A DNA stretch of 16,866 nucleotides from CAKSXP01 sp964539115 (GCA_964539115.1 CAZIHY010000050.1:1-16866), one strand, 5' to 3'. Counted from the first letter of the stretch, positions 1 through 7,706 are shown. Notes: generated by a model from the letters alone, not told the origin. Numbers and translations: made by a program.

Positions 1-36
1 GAGTATTTGTAAGCGTGGATTGTAGTGGTGGTATCT

Positions 37-174
37 TTAACTTTTGGAAACTCCTGTTTCCCATCTTGAAACAGTCCTGCGGGACACGCTGAATTTTTCT
101 GCCAACTGTTCCTGTGTAAATCCTTTTTCCTTGCGAAGCTCTTTAATGAAGCGCCCTATTTTTATTTGATCCAC
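37..174 (-). pseudogene. Truncated Xre/Cro-type HTH regulator
   Basis: A 45-residue product that is only the N-terminal half of an Xre-type DNA-binding domain: residues 5-40 contain the helix-turn-helix signature KGFTQEQLAEKF followed by SRRTVSRWETG. In normal family members WETG is followed by a further helix and then a sensor or dimerisation domain; here the frame stops four codons after it. I chose a GTG start at 174 because an AAAGGAGG ribosome site lies about 11 bases upstream; the ATG further upstream (234) has no such site. No continuation of the family is evident in the other frames of the remaining 36 bases before the window edge. It is either a decayed gene or a very short DNA-binding peptide; I favour decay. 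Any regulatory target is unknown. Confidence 0.5.
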
Positions 175-475
175 GGCTTCCCGGCCTCCTTTCAAACATA
201 GAATACTGCTTGTCGCCGCATATTTACAGGACACAAAGCGAGCAAAGCCTTAAAATTCCTTTATAGGACAGAGCATGTCTCAAGATAACCTGTGACATAA
301 CAGCTTATAAAATCTCTAAAATTCAAGTAATCGCATACGAGCATTCTCGCAGTGGCTATATCAAATGGCAGCAGAACTTTTATTTTTTGCCGCCTTGGAG
401 AACCGTCAGACTAAAAAAAGAAGCAGGTCAAAAACCTGCTTCTTTTTAATGTGTTCGTATGTACCGTCCGGTGCG
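175..475. other. Intergenic region between the broken regulator and the beta-helix gene
   Basis: About 300 bases without a convincing gene. On the minus strand a weak promoter-like pair for the Xre fragment can be read (TTATCT, 17 bases, TATAAA around 275-305). The right part holds the terminator at 414-447. The middle is comparatively AT-rich and shows no repeat or RNA gene that I recognise. Confidence 0.5.
414..447 (-). terminator. Rho-independent terminator of the beta-helix gene
   Basis: Perfect 13-14 bp stem: AAAAAGAAGCAGG at 415-427 pairs with CCTGCTTCTTTTT at 435-447 around a short A-rich loop. The A and T runs at both ends let it work in either direction. It begins 29 bases past the stop codon of the minus-strand beta-helix gene. 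Confidence 0.85.
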
Positions 476-2296
476 TTACGCAACAGAGATGGCGATGACG
501 CCGGTGTACTCGCCGGCCCTGAGGTCGACAGGCTCGCCGTTGACGGTGACGGAGAGCTTCTTGCCGTCGGCAGCGACGATCTTCGCGCCTTCCTCGATGG
601 TCAGCTTGGTCAGCCAGCTGTCGCCGGTGACGTTCCAGGTGCTGTCCTTGTCGAGAGAGAGGATAACGCCGTTGTTGACAGGGACCTGTGCCCACTGGGT
701 AATGACGGACAGTGCGCGGTAGTTGGACTTGTCGATCTTTCTCAGGCCGTCCGGATATTTCTGTCCTGCGGAGGAAATAACGCCGGTGACGGTCGCGTTG
801 CTGACAGTGACGTCGAGGTTCTTCGCGCCCTGCAGATCGCGTCCCATACCTCTGACCTGGCCGAAGTCCATGGGCGGGTGCTTGGGCTCGTTGGGATCCG
901 CCTCGGGATCGGGACGGCAGTTGGCATACAGGTCGGTGGTGGAGTTGTAGATATCGCCGGTGACGGAAGCGTTGGCGATGGACAGGAAAACATCCTCGGT
1001 CGGGATCGCATAGGTCAGGTCGCGTCCCTCAGTGTAGGTGTCGACCTCGCCGACAGGCGGATAGAAAGCGCCGCCGCCCATGCCGGTCTCGTCGCTGTCC
1101 ATAAGCTGCATGATAACGCCGTTGCCGGGCTCAAGGATCGCGTCGTCGACCTTGAAGTAGGAGTTCGCACCCTTGCACATGAAGCTGGAAAGCTCGGTCT
1201 TGAGCAGGGTACCGGAGGTGACGTTGAGGTGTCCGCCGGAGTTGCGGAAGCACAGGCAGCCGAACTGGGCGTAGATCTCAGACTTGTTTTTGAACTCGCC
1301 GCCGGACTTGCCGTTGGACATGATGATCGGATAGGTAACGCCCTTGACGATGGTGTGGTCAAGAGAGTCGAAGCAGCCGAAGTCGCCGTAAGCGGCGTAG
1401 TCGAACGCGACGTCATCAGCGATGGAGAATACGCCGTAGCCGGTCTCGCCGGTCAGCTCAAGGACGCTGTCCTTGACGTTCATGCGGGTGACGCAACCGC
1501 CGTCGACGGACAGAACGCCCCAGGAGTTGGACATTATGTGGCAGCGGTTGTAGTTCGCAGTCGCCATGCCGGCCAGGTTGGTGGTGCGGCCATGTCCCTT
1601 GATGCCCATGACCCAAGGCGGCTCCATCATGCGGAAGTCGCCGTCGGCCAAACGGTCGTCGAGCTCTTTCTGCGTATAAACGCCGCTGTCCATGGTAAAG
1701 AAGCAATCGTTGAAGGTGACTTCGCTGTCCTCGCCGACGAATGCGGCGCCGCGGGAGATACCGAAGGAGTGGATCTCAGCGTTGTTGACAGTGACCTTTG
1801 CCTTACCGGACACTGCGATGCCGGCGCCAAGGCCGCAGAAGTCATCCGTACCGTCGCCGACCAGATTCATGGTCAGGTCGTTTATGACATACTCGCCCTC
1901 ACCGGTGACATAAAAGCCGTTGAAGTCCCACTCACGGGTATTTATGTACATGCCGCCGGCTTCGCCGTCCTTGATATAACCGCCCTGAACGATGGCGGGG
2001 ACAGAGTGCTCCGGCAAATATTTGCCGTCCTTGACGACGATGCCCGCGCGGAACTTGTTCATCTCGGTCTTGCCGAAACGGTAGGTCTCCCACTCGAACT
2101 CGTCAGCCACGGAGAGCACGACGTTTCCGGTGTAGGTGCCCGGCGCGATGGTGGTGCCACGGCCGTTGACGGTCATGACTACGTACTTGCCCTCGGGCGC
2201 CTTTATCGACGCGCCTTCGGCAATAGTAAGCTCAGACAGCTCGGTGGTCTGGTCGACTACCCATACGCCCTCGCTCACTGTTTTGATATCAGCCAT
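476..2296 (-). CDS. Right-handed beta-helix repeat protein of unknown function
   Basis: 606 residues, rich in short repeating units of the type seen in pectate-lyase-like right-handed beta-helices: many N, G, V, T and S residues and recurrent turns such as AKVTVNNAEI, SEVTFNDCFF and KNLDVTVSNATVTGVI. There is no signal peptide, lipobox or membrane segment, and about ten cysteines are scattered through it, so it is probably cytoplasmic or exported by an unknown route. The first module (about residues 12-64) and the last (554-606) match each other: both carry LTI.EGA.I.A..GK, then VTVNG, then YTG and a closing SVA. The start is supported by AAGGAGG seven bases upstream. It stands alone between its own promoter and terminator. 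No enzyme active site is obvious. It could be a scaffold or surface/shell-like protein, but no function should be assumed. Confidence 0.8.
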   Translation of the reverse strand: MADIKTVSEGVWVVDQTTELSELTIAEGASIKAPEGKYVVMTVNGRGTTIAPGTYTGNVVLSVADEFEWETYRFGKTEMNKFRAGIVVKDGKYLPEHSVPAIVQGGYIKDGEAGGMYINTREWDFNGFYVTGEGEYVINDLTMNLVGDGTDDFCGLGAGIAVSGKAKVTVNNAEIHSFGISRGAAFVGEDSEVTFNDCFFTMDSGVYTQKELDDRLADGDFRMMEPPWVMGIKGHGRTTNLAGMATANYNRCHIMSNSWGVLSVDGGCVTRMNVKDSVLELTGETGYGVFSIADDVAFDYAAYGDFGCFDSLDHTIVKGVTYPIIMSNGKSGGEFKNKSEIYAQFGCLCFRNSGGHLNVTSGTLLKTELSSFMCKGANSYFKVDDAILEPGNGVIMQLMDSDETGMGGGAFYPPVGEVDTYTEGRDLTYAIPTEDVFLSIANASVTGDIYNSTTDLYANCRPDPEADPNEPKHPPMDFGQVRGMGRDLQGAKNLDVTVSNATVTGVISSAGQKYPDGLRKIDKSNYRALSVITQWAQVPVNNGVILSLDKDSTWNVTGDSWLTKLTIEEGAKIVAADGKKLSVTVNGEPVDLRAGEYTGVIAISVA

Positions 2297-2320
2297 TAAA
2301 AAACCTCCTTATAATGCTAG

Positions 2321-2334
2321 GTTCGCATGCTAAC
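2321..2334. promoter_or_regulatory. Near-palindrome at the start of the beta-helix transcript
   Basis: GTTCGCATGCTAAC is a 14-bp palindrome with one mismatched pair around a perfect GCATGC core. It lies between the predicted -10 box and the ribosome site of the beta-helix gene, about where transcription should begin, a place expected of a repressor operator. The binding protein is unknown. Confidence 0.4.
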
Positions 2335-2338
2335 TATA

Positions 2339-2367
2339 AGGATACTACATATTTACATTTCATGCAA
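2339..2367 (-). promoter_or_regulatory. Predicted sigma-A promoter of the beta-helix gene
   Basis: On the minus strand TTGCAT (2362-2367) and TATCCT (2339-2344) are separated by exactly 17 bases. An inverted repeat ATTTAC/GTAAAT (2351-2356, 2368-2373) overlaps the -35 box and could be an operator. Confidence 0.5.
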
Positions 2368-2377
2368 GTAAATTGCC

Positions 2378-2394
2378 TGTGCAAATCCTGCACA
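2378..2394. promoter_or_regulatory. Inverted repeat TGTGCA-N5-TGCACA upstream of the -35 box
   Basis: Perfect 6-bp arms with a 5-bp centre, ten bases upstream of the predicted -35 box of the beta-helix gene. The outer half-site reads TTTGTGCA on the minus strand, the same core as the repeated boxes at 16724-16790, so the two regions may share a regulator. Confidence 0.4.
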
Positions 2395-2431
2395 AACGTG
2401 ATTTTGGCGGCTGTTCCCCAAGAGGGTAAAA

Positions 2432-3130
2432 TCAGGTCCCGGAAAAGATCTCTTCCAGCAGCGCCGGAAGCTCCTCCAGATGAGTGATTTCATGATCGGG
2501 AACGATATCCTCCCTGCGCTGCTTGCCCCAAGGGTTGTACCAGCAGGTCCGGATGCCCGCGTTTATACCTCCGCGTATGTCGCTGGTCAGGCTGTCGCCG
2601 ACAATAACGGCGCGCTCCCGTTCAAACCCCGGTATGCGAGCAAAGCAGGCGTCGAAAAATTCTCGCCTTGGTTTGTCAAAGCCTATCCGCTCGGAAATGA
2701 AGATGTCTTTAAAATATCGGGCAATACCGGCCGAGGCGATGCGCCCGTCCTGAACGACGCCCGTCCCGTTTGAGACTATGTAGAGGTCATATTTGCCGCA
2801 GAGCGCGTCCAGAAGCGCCTCCGCACCGGGCATGAACCAGTGTCCCTGCGAGAGAAGGCGCTCGTATAGTTTTTTCGCTTCACTGCTTGAGCGCTCGACT
2901 CCCAGTTCCCCAAAGAGGATGTCGAAACGGCGGGTAAGCACCTGTTCACGGGTGAGAAGGCCCTCCTCCAGCAGCTCCCACTGACGGGCATTGATCCGAC
3001 TGTACAGGGCGGCAGCCTCCGGCGTCGGGTCGAGCCCGAGGTTCTCAAGAGTGCCGCGAAGCGCCTGCGCTTCCGCCGCGCGGAAGTCAAGAATGGTATC
3101 GTCTACGTCGAGAAATACCGTTTTCAGCAT
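2432..3130 (-). CDS. HAD-superfamily hydrolase, YjjG/YfnB-like nucleotidase
   Basis: 232 residues. The four HAD motifs are all present: motif I DVDDT (nucleophile D8, acid D10), motif II VSNGT (S120), motif III lysine in FDKPRREFF (K153) and motif IV GDSLTSD (D179, D184). The helical cap after motif I (about residues 15-95) fits the YjjG/YfnB group of house-cleaning 5'-nucleotidases acting on non-canonical pyrimidine nucleotides; phosphoglycolate-type activity is an alternative. The start is placed at the ATG at 3130, so that the family's N-terminal M-L-K-T-V-F-L-D begins the protein; an upstream in-frame ATG would add a 16-residue tail that does not fit. A GGCGGAG ribosome site precedes it. 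It is monocistronic, cytosolic and complete. Confidence 0.85.
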   Translation of the reverse strand: MLKTVFLDVDDTILDFRAAEAQALRGTLENLGLDPTPEAAALYSRINARQWELLEEGLLTREQVLTRRFDILFGELGVERSSSEAKKLYERLLSQGHWFMPGAEALLDALCGKYDLYIVSNGTGVVQDGRIASAGIARYFKDIFISERIGFDKPRREFFDACFARIPGFERERAVIVGDSLTSDIRGGINAGIRTCWYNPWGKQRREDIVPDHEITHLEELPALLEEIFSGT

Positions 3131-3203
3131 TGCTATCTCCGCCTTTCTTCTGACAAGGGAGCCAGCGCCGGCAGTCACGGCGCGCCCCTGTCGGGTTTTC
3201 TAC

Positions 3204-3232
3204 ATTTTACAACAGTATCGCACGGCGGGCAA
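3204..3232 (-). promoter_or_regulatory. Predicted promoter of the HAD gene
   Basis: Minus-strand TTGCCC (3227-3232), 17 bases, TAAAAT (3204-3209). The spacing is ideal and it lies about 75 bases ahead of the start codon. Confidence 0.45.
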
Positions 3233-3260
3233 GTGAAAGGCGGGAAGGCGGTTTAAAAAT

Positions 3261-3294
3261 GACAAATCCCCCGCCCAAAGACGGAGGATCTGTC
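3261..3294 (-). terminator. Rho-independent terminator of htrA
   Basis: Fifteen-base-pair stem between 3261-3275 and 3280-3294 with a CAAA loop; three pairs are G-U compensations on the minus strand. ATTTTT follows on the minus strand. It lies 76 bases beyond the htrA stop and before the HAD promoter. Confidence 0.8.
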
Positions 3295-3370
3295 AAAAAA
3301 AGAGAGGAAGAGGAGTAAATTTCCGCCCGGTCAGGGAATTGCAGACCGGAGGAAAGAGAAAAAATCAAAA

Positions 3371-4825
3371 TCAGCTAAATATCTCGCCCTTTTCGTGGAG
3401 GGCGACGTCAACATCAAAAGTCTTGCCGTCGCGGTAGATCGTCAGCGTAAGCTTATCGCCGACCTTGAAATTATCCTTGATAGCCGCCACATCCGCCGTC
3501 GTGGTAACAGCCTCGCCGTTTACATGAGTGAGAACATCGCCGATACGCACGCCCTGTGCGTAAGCGTCCGATTCCTCCTCGACGCCGGATATGTAAAGCC
3601 CGCTCGGAATATCATATTCTTCGGCGATGCCCGCAGGCATTGCGCCGACGGTGATGCCGAGAGCGGGACGCCCGGAGACATAGCCCTGTTCGAGCAGCTC
3701 GTCAACTATGGCTTTGATGTTGCGGGACGGTATCGCAAAGCCGATACCTTCGATATTGGAATAGTATGAGATCATCTTCATGTTGGTTATTCCGATGATC
3801 TGCCCGTACATGTTGATGAGAGGTCCGCCCGAGTTGCCCTCGTTGATGGCGGCGTTGGTCTGCAGAAGGGTCATTGTGTGTCCCTCGTGCTCAACGTTGC
3901 GGTCAATGGCGGAGATGATACCGTTTGTCATCGTGCCCTGGAACTGTGCGCCGAGCGGATTTCCGATCGCAACGACGCTCTCGCCGACCTGGAGCTCTGC
4001 CGAGTCGCCGAATTCGGCGACAGGCAGGCCCCGGGCGTCGATTTTGAGTATTGCGATATCGCTGTCGGAATCATAACCGACGAGCTTTGCTTCATACTCG
4101 GTTTCGTCCGAGAGCACGACGGAGGCGAGGTTCGCCCCGTCGATGATGTGGTAATTGGTCACGATATAACCGTCTTCACTGAAGATTATGCCTGTGCCCC
4201 AGTATTCGGCGGTCGTTTCAACGCCGGCCTTGATGCCGACTACCGCGGGGGCACATTTCTTATAGATCTCCGTCAGACTGAGTTCGTCTTCGGGTGCGGG
4301 CACTATCTCGAGCGTAAGTCCCGTGTCCGCGGCAACGGTTTCCATACCGCTGACGCCCGTTACGGAGCCTGCATAATACGCATTGAAGAAATCTTCATAG
4401 GTTTCGTATTCTTTCTCGTCTCCGCCGTCATCCTCATCTGCTCCCGAGTGATAGGAGAAATCTCCGATCCCAACGTCCAGCTGGACGTCGGCGCCGGTAC
4501 CCATGAATATCATGGCTGATGCGGCGATGAGAACGAGGACGCAAAGCGTCAGAATAACGGCCTTTAATGCAGCGGAACCCTGTTTTTTTGCAGGGGCGCT
4601 CCAGACTTCGCTGTAACGGCCCTCCGGATTTTCACGTCCGGGAAGGGGGGCCGGCGGCGCGGGGGGAGGTTGTACTGTGGAGTTGTCCGCGTCCGCCGGC
4701 GGGGAAAAACTATCGGCCCCTCGGGGAAAATTTTCATTAGTTTCATCGGGGGAGCAATGAAACTCCTGTTCGGTATTTTCGGGGATTCGGCATTCCCCGT
4801 TTTCGACATTGTAGTCGTCCGACAT
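3371..4825 (-). CDS. htrA: HtrA/DegP-like membrane-anchored serine protease with PDZ domain
   Basis: 484 residues. An acidic, proline-rich cytosolic tail (1-85) is followed by one membrane segment (about 87-109), an acidic linker, a trypsin-like domain (about 183-375) and one PDZ domain (about 390-476). The catalytic triad is visible: H226 in TNYHIIDG, D256 in SDSDIAILKID and S332 in NEGNSGGPL. This layout matches the surface-facing HtrA proteases of Firmicutes that degrade misfolded exported proteins. The start at 4825 has AAGGAGG eight bases upstream; an in-frame ATG 28 codons further up lacks one. The gene lies downstream of, and in the same direction as, a two-component system, and its promoter carries phased TTCACA repeats, which suggests control by that system, as in the CssRS/HtrA stress circuit. 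All key residues are present. Confidence 0.93.
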   Translation of the reverse strand: MSDDYNVENGECRIPENTEQEFHCSPDETNENFPRGADSFSPPADADNSTVQPPPAPPAPLPGRENPEGRYSEVWSAPAKKQGSAALKAVILTLCVLVLIAASAMIFMGTGADVQLDVGIGDFSYHSGADEDDGGDEKEYETYEDFFNAYYAGSVTGVSGMETVAADTGLTLEIVPAPEDELSLTEIYKKCAPAVVGIKAGVETTAEYWGTGIIFSEDGYIVTNYHIIDGANLASVVLSDETEYEAKLVGYDSDSDIAILKIDARGLPVAEFGDSAELQVGESVVAIGNPLGAQFQGTMTNGIISAIDRNVEHEGHTMTLLQTNAAINEGNSGGPLINMYGQIIGITNMKMISYYSNIEGIGFAIPSRNIKAIVDELLEQGYVSGRPALGITVGAMPAGIAEEYDIPSGLYISGVEEESDAYAQGVRIGDVLTHVNGEAVTTTADVAAIKDNFKVGDKLTLTIYRDGKTFDVDVALHEKGEIFS

Positions 4826-4852
4826 ATATTCTTCCTCCTTGAGGCTGAGTTT

Positions 4853-4906
4853 ATTATAAAGGCAAAAATAAAATCTGTTGTGAATAGATAATGAATGTTT
4901 TGTGAA
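4853..4906 (-). promoter_or_regulatory. htrA promoter with phased TTCACA direct repeats
   Basis: On the minus strand a perfect TATAAT (4853-4858) lacks a good -35 box (ACAACA at the expected place). Instead there are three hexamers with exact 11-bp period: TTCACA (4901-4906), TTCATT (4890-4895), TTCACA (4879-4884). The last ends 20 bases from the -10 box. This is the architecture of an activator site for OmpR/PhoB-type regulators. Confidence 0.6.
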
Positions 4907-5408
4907 CAATTTTGTCTTTTTTACGCTGTTGCTGTTCTGAAACCAGGTACCCTGTCTTTTTTAGGCCGGTGATATTTTCACCTTATTACCCTTCGGGGAG
5001 TGACTTTTTTGTTTGTTTTTTCTTCGATTTAAACAGTTTCTATTATTTATTATACTTGCTCTGCTCCGCAGGGGGTCACTTTTCTGCTCGTGCAGAAAAG
5101 TAACCAAAAGAGCACGCCAAAAGGGGACTCTTGCAGAGCCGTCCCCTTTTGGAAATTCCCTCCTAAGGGGCAAACGGGTACTTCCAGGCTCAGAAGGGCG
5201 ATTGCGAATCTTTACGTTTTAACAAACCGCGCTGCTCCCGCTACGCGCGGATAACCGTTACGCTGGAAGTAAACTGGGGAAACATAAACTCAACCAATAG
5301 CACCGCTTAGCGGATGGGCGGAAAAGTATGTCGCCCTGAAAGGGCAAACAGTTTAAGAATTGAAACGGCCTGAAAATAAAAAGCAGCAGAATAGATATAA
5401 AACCTCTC
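4907..5408. other. Non-coding stretch between htrA and the sensor kinase
   Basis: About 500 bases with no credible gene. It contains the hairpin-rich element at 5060-5290 and, further right, a palindrome CCGCTTAGCGG (5302-5312) and a short hairpin GCCCT-GAA-AGGGC (5333-5345). No clear rho-independent terminator for the kinase gene is visible just below 5409. Confidence 0.5.
5060..5290. repeat. Hairpin-rich intergenic element, probable interspersed repeat
   Basis: Several perfect inverted repeats follow each other: ACTTTTCTGC/GCAGAAAAGT with a 4-base loop (5078-5101), CCAAAAGGGGAC/GTCCCCTTTTGG with a 12-base loop (5117-5152), CCGCGC/GCGCGG (about 5227-5250), and a long-range pair ACTTCCAG (5180-5187) with CTGGAAGT (5263-5270). 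The AGAAAAGTAACCAAAAGAG stretch resembles intergenic repeats that I recall from clostridial genomes, often mis-annotated as small proteins. The function and exact ends are unknown. Confidence 0.45.
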
Positions 5409-6833
5409 TTACGCCTTGAGCGTCAACGTAAAAACAAACTCCGTTACGCCGTTTTCGCTGGTGACGGAAATATCCTCATCGTGGTTGTTAAGTATTGTCT
5501 TAACAAGGTATAGTCCGAGCCCGACGCCGTCGCGGTCGAGACTTCGGGAGCGGTCGGTCTTGTGAAAGCGGTCGAAGATGAGCGCGAGCTCCTCCGGAGG
5601 GATCGTCTCTCCCTCGTCCTTGACGGATACAAAGGCCTTCTGTCCCGTTTTCCACAGCGCTAGCGTTATCGTCGAGCCCTGGCGGGCAAACTTGACGGCG
5701 TTGTCGAGAAGATTATAAACGACTCGGGTTATCGCGTCGCTGTCGCCGCAGACGGTAATAGCGTCCTCGGGCAGCTGTACGTCGACATCGAGTTTCCGCT
5801 CGTTTATCTTCGTCTCGAAATTCAGGAGCGTGCGCAGAAGCAGCTCGTTTATCTCAAAGCTCTGCTCGCGCAGCTCGCGGACGTCCTTTGTCTGGAGCTT
5901 CGACAGGTCGAGCATGCTGCGCACGAGGCGGGACAGCCGTTTCGTTTCGGATGAGATCGTTGCGAGATAGCGGTTCTGCTCCTCCGGAGGGATCGTGCCG
6001 TCGAGTATCCCGTCGGCAAAGCCCGCGATGGAGGTCATCGGCGTTTTCAGTTCGTGAGAGACGTTGGCGATGAACTCGCTTCGGCGGGTATCCGCCTTCT
6101 CAAGGGAGTCGGCCATGCTGTTGAACGCGCGCGTAAGCTCGCCGATCTCGTCCTCACGGCCCTCATCCTCGACGCGGACGGCAAAGTCGCCGCGCGCAAA
6201 ACGGTGCGCCGCCGCGGCCATCTCGTTGAGCGGCTTCGCTTCGTATTTCGACGCAAAGAAGGATATGACCATCGCAATGAGCATTATGCACAGCGCAACA
6301 ATCAGATACATCACCATGAAGGCATACCACGCAGCAACGACACGTGTGCTGTCCGAGCCGACGAACACATATCCGATAATCGCATCGTCGTAGCGCTGTA
6401 TAGGCATCGCCACAATATAATAAGTGGTTTTTAATATGCCGCCGAGGGTGGATATCTGCTCATATTCGCTGTTCTGATTTATATAATCCAGAACGCTTTT
6501 GTCCACATACTTGCCCATATGCTGGCAGACGATCTCCATATCCGAGCACGAAACGACGCAGCCAGTCGAGTCGGTTATGAATATCTGGCTGCCGGTCGTG
6601 CGCGCAACGGAACTCAGGTGCATCCTCAGCTCCCAGCTTGACAGCTCGCCTTCACGCCCGAGTGCCGCAGCGACGAGTTCGACTTCCGTTCCGACATTGC
6701 GCAGGCTCTCCTTCTTCTCGCTTATGACGAAGCCGCGCGCGAGAAAGACAAACACCATGCCGATTATCAGAAAGCTGACAAGCACCAGCGCGGCGGTTAT
6801 TATAAAGTTTCTGAAATAGAGGCTTTTACTCAA
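5409..6833 (-). CDS. Membrane sensor histidine kinase (HAMP, HisKA, HATPase)
   Basis: 474 residues. Membrane segments at about 9-33 and 168-194 enclose an extracytoplasmic sensor of roughly 130 residues; then HAMP (195-248), a dimerisation/phosphoacceptor helix with H260 in VSHELKTPMTSIAGF, and an ATPase domain with N box NLLDNAVKFA (N374, N378), a variant G1 box DEGETIPPEE, F box FDRFHKTDRSR and G2 box GVGLGLYL. It should phosphorylate the response regulator encoded six bases upstream. The start is a TTG at 6833, with GGAAGG about ten bases upstream inside the end of the regulator gene; the next ATG would remove most of the first membrane segment. The G1 box reads DEGE where most kinases have DNG(I/P). 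The signal sensed is unknown; envelope stress is inferred from the HtrA link. Confidence 0.93.
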   Translation of the reverse strand: MSKSLYFRNFIITAALVLVSFLIIGMVFVFLARGFVISEKKESLRNVGTEVELVAAALGREGELSSWELRMHLSSVARTTGSQIFITDSTGCVVSCSDMEIVCQHMGKYVDKSVLDYINQNSEYEQISTLGGILKTTYYIVAMPIQRYDDAIIGYVFVGSDSTRVVAAWYAFMVMYLIVALCIMLIAMVISFFASKYEAKPLNEMAAAAHRFARGDFAVRVEDEGREDEIGELTRAFNSMADSLEKADTRRSEFIANVSHELKTPMTSIAGFADGILDGTIPPEEQNRYLATISSETKRLSRLVRSMLDLSKLQTKDVRELREQSFEINELLLRTLLNFETKINERKLDVDVQLPEDAITVCGDSDAITRVVYNLLDNAVKFARQGSTITLALWKTGQKAFVSVKDEGETIPPEELALIFDRFHKTDRSRSLDRDGVGLGLYLVKTILNNHDEDISVTSENGVTEFVFTLTLKA

Positions 6834-6839
6834 AGCAGA

Positions 6840-7529
6840 TCAGCCTTCCGTTACCTCAAATTTATATCCTACGCCCCAGACGGTCTTAAGCGACCATTTG
6901 TCGGAGACCCCCTCCAGCTTTTCGCGCAGGCGCTTGATGTGGACGTCGACGGTGCGCGAGTCGCCGAAATAGTCGAAACCCCAGACCTCGTCAAGAAGCT
7001 GGTTGCGGGTATAGACCCTGTTCGGCGAGGACGCGAGATGGAACAGCAGCTCCATTTCCTTCGGCGGCGTGTCGACCTTTTTGCCGTCCACGACGAGTTC
7101 ATAGGAATCAAGGTTTATTACAAGCTTGTCATATGTGAGCTTTTTCTCGGCGGGATGGCCGTCCCCATCTGTGCGGCGCATGACAGCGTGGATGCGTGCG
7201 AGCAGTTCCTTGACCTCGAAGGGTTTGGTCAGATAATCGTCCGCGCCCATCTCAAGGCCGGCGACCTTGTCGTTTGTCTCGCCCTTGGCTGTGAGCATGA
7301 TGATGGGAACGCTGCTTGTTTTGCGGATCTCAGTGCAGACCTGCCATCCGTCCATGACAGGCAGCATTATGTCCAGCAGGACAACGGAGGGCTGGAATTC
7401 CTCGAATTTTGAAAGGCCGGTCCGCCCGTCTCCGGCGATCGCGACCTCGAAGCCCTCTTTCTCAAGATAAAGCCTTAGAAGATCGGCGATGTTGATGTCG
7501 TCCTCAACAACAAGAGCTTTTTTGTTCAT
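6840..7529 (-). CDS. OmpR/PhoB-family response regulator
   Basis: 229 residues. The receiver domain (1-118) has the acidic pair D10-D11, phosphoacceptor D53 in LLDIMLPVMDGW, T80 and K102 in TKPFE. The winged-helix DNA-binding domain (about 130-226) ends in the typical SRTVDVHIKRLREKLE recognition helix followed by TVWGVGYKF. The start has a strong GGAGGGGAG ribosome site. It is the first gene of a two-gene unit with the sensor kinase, six bases apart. Upstream of its own -10 box lie TTCACA and TTAATC hexamers, 11 bp apart and at the same 20-bp distance as the repeats before htrA, which points to autoregulation and to htrA as a target. Subgroup and stimulus cannot be fixed from the sequence alone. 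Confidence 0.95.
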   Translation of the reverse strand: MNKKALVVEDDINIADLLRLYLEKEGFEVAIAGDGRTGLSKFEEFQPSVVLLDIMLPVMDGWQVCTEIRKTSSVPIIMLTAKGETNDKVAGLEMGADDYLTKPFEVKELLARIHAVMRRTDGDGHPAEKKLTYDKLVINLDSYELVVDGKKVDTPPKEMELLFHLASSPNRVYTRNQLLDEVWGFDYFGDSRTVDVHIKRLREKLEGVSDKWSLKTVWGVGYKFEVTEG

Positions 7530-7573
7530 TGTATCTCCCCTCCGTTTATAATACTTTATTTTATTATAACGTA

Positions 7574-7616
7574 ATTATATCCCCTCAGAAAGAGAAAAGG
7601 ATTAAAAATGTGTGAA
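7574..7616 (-). promoter_or_regulatory. Promoter of the two-component operon with phased hexamers
   Basis: Minus-strand TATAAT (7574-7579) is preceded, after 20 bases, by TTAATC (7600-7605) and, 11 bp further up, by TTCACA (7611-7616). No good -35 box is present. The layout copies that upstream of htrA and suggests positive autoregulation. Confidence 0.45.
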
Positions 7617-7706
7617 AACTGCGCGGGTAAATGGCCTATTATGTTTCTGACGGCAAAGAAATCTTTGTACATTTCGTAAAAAAACGAAAAATGCTCAAAA
7701 AAGCCC

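Noticed and set aside
365..2299. A 644-codon open frame on the plus strand across the beta-helix gene
   Set aside because: It is antisense to a protein with clear repeats, a strong ribosome site, promoter and terminator on the minus strand. The plus-strand product has no recognisable domain and no ribosome site; GC-rich codon use opens the opposite frame.
5078..5152. CRISPR-like or attenuator array
   Set aside because: The hairpins differ from each other in sequence and spacing, so there is no repeat-spacer pattern, and no gene follows closely that an attenuator could control.
4961..5222. Small frames on both strands within the hairpin-rich element
   Set aside because: They run through perfect hairpins and resemble the spurious small proteins often called on such repeats.
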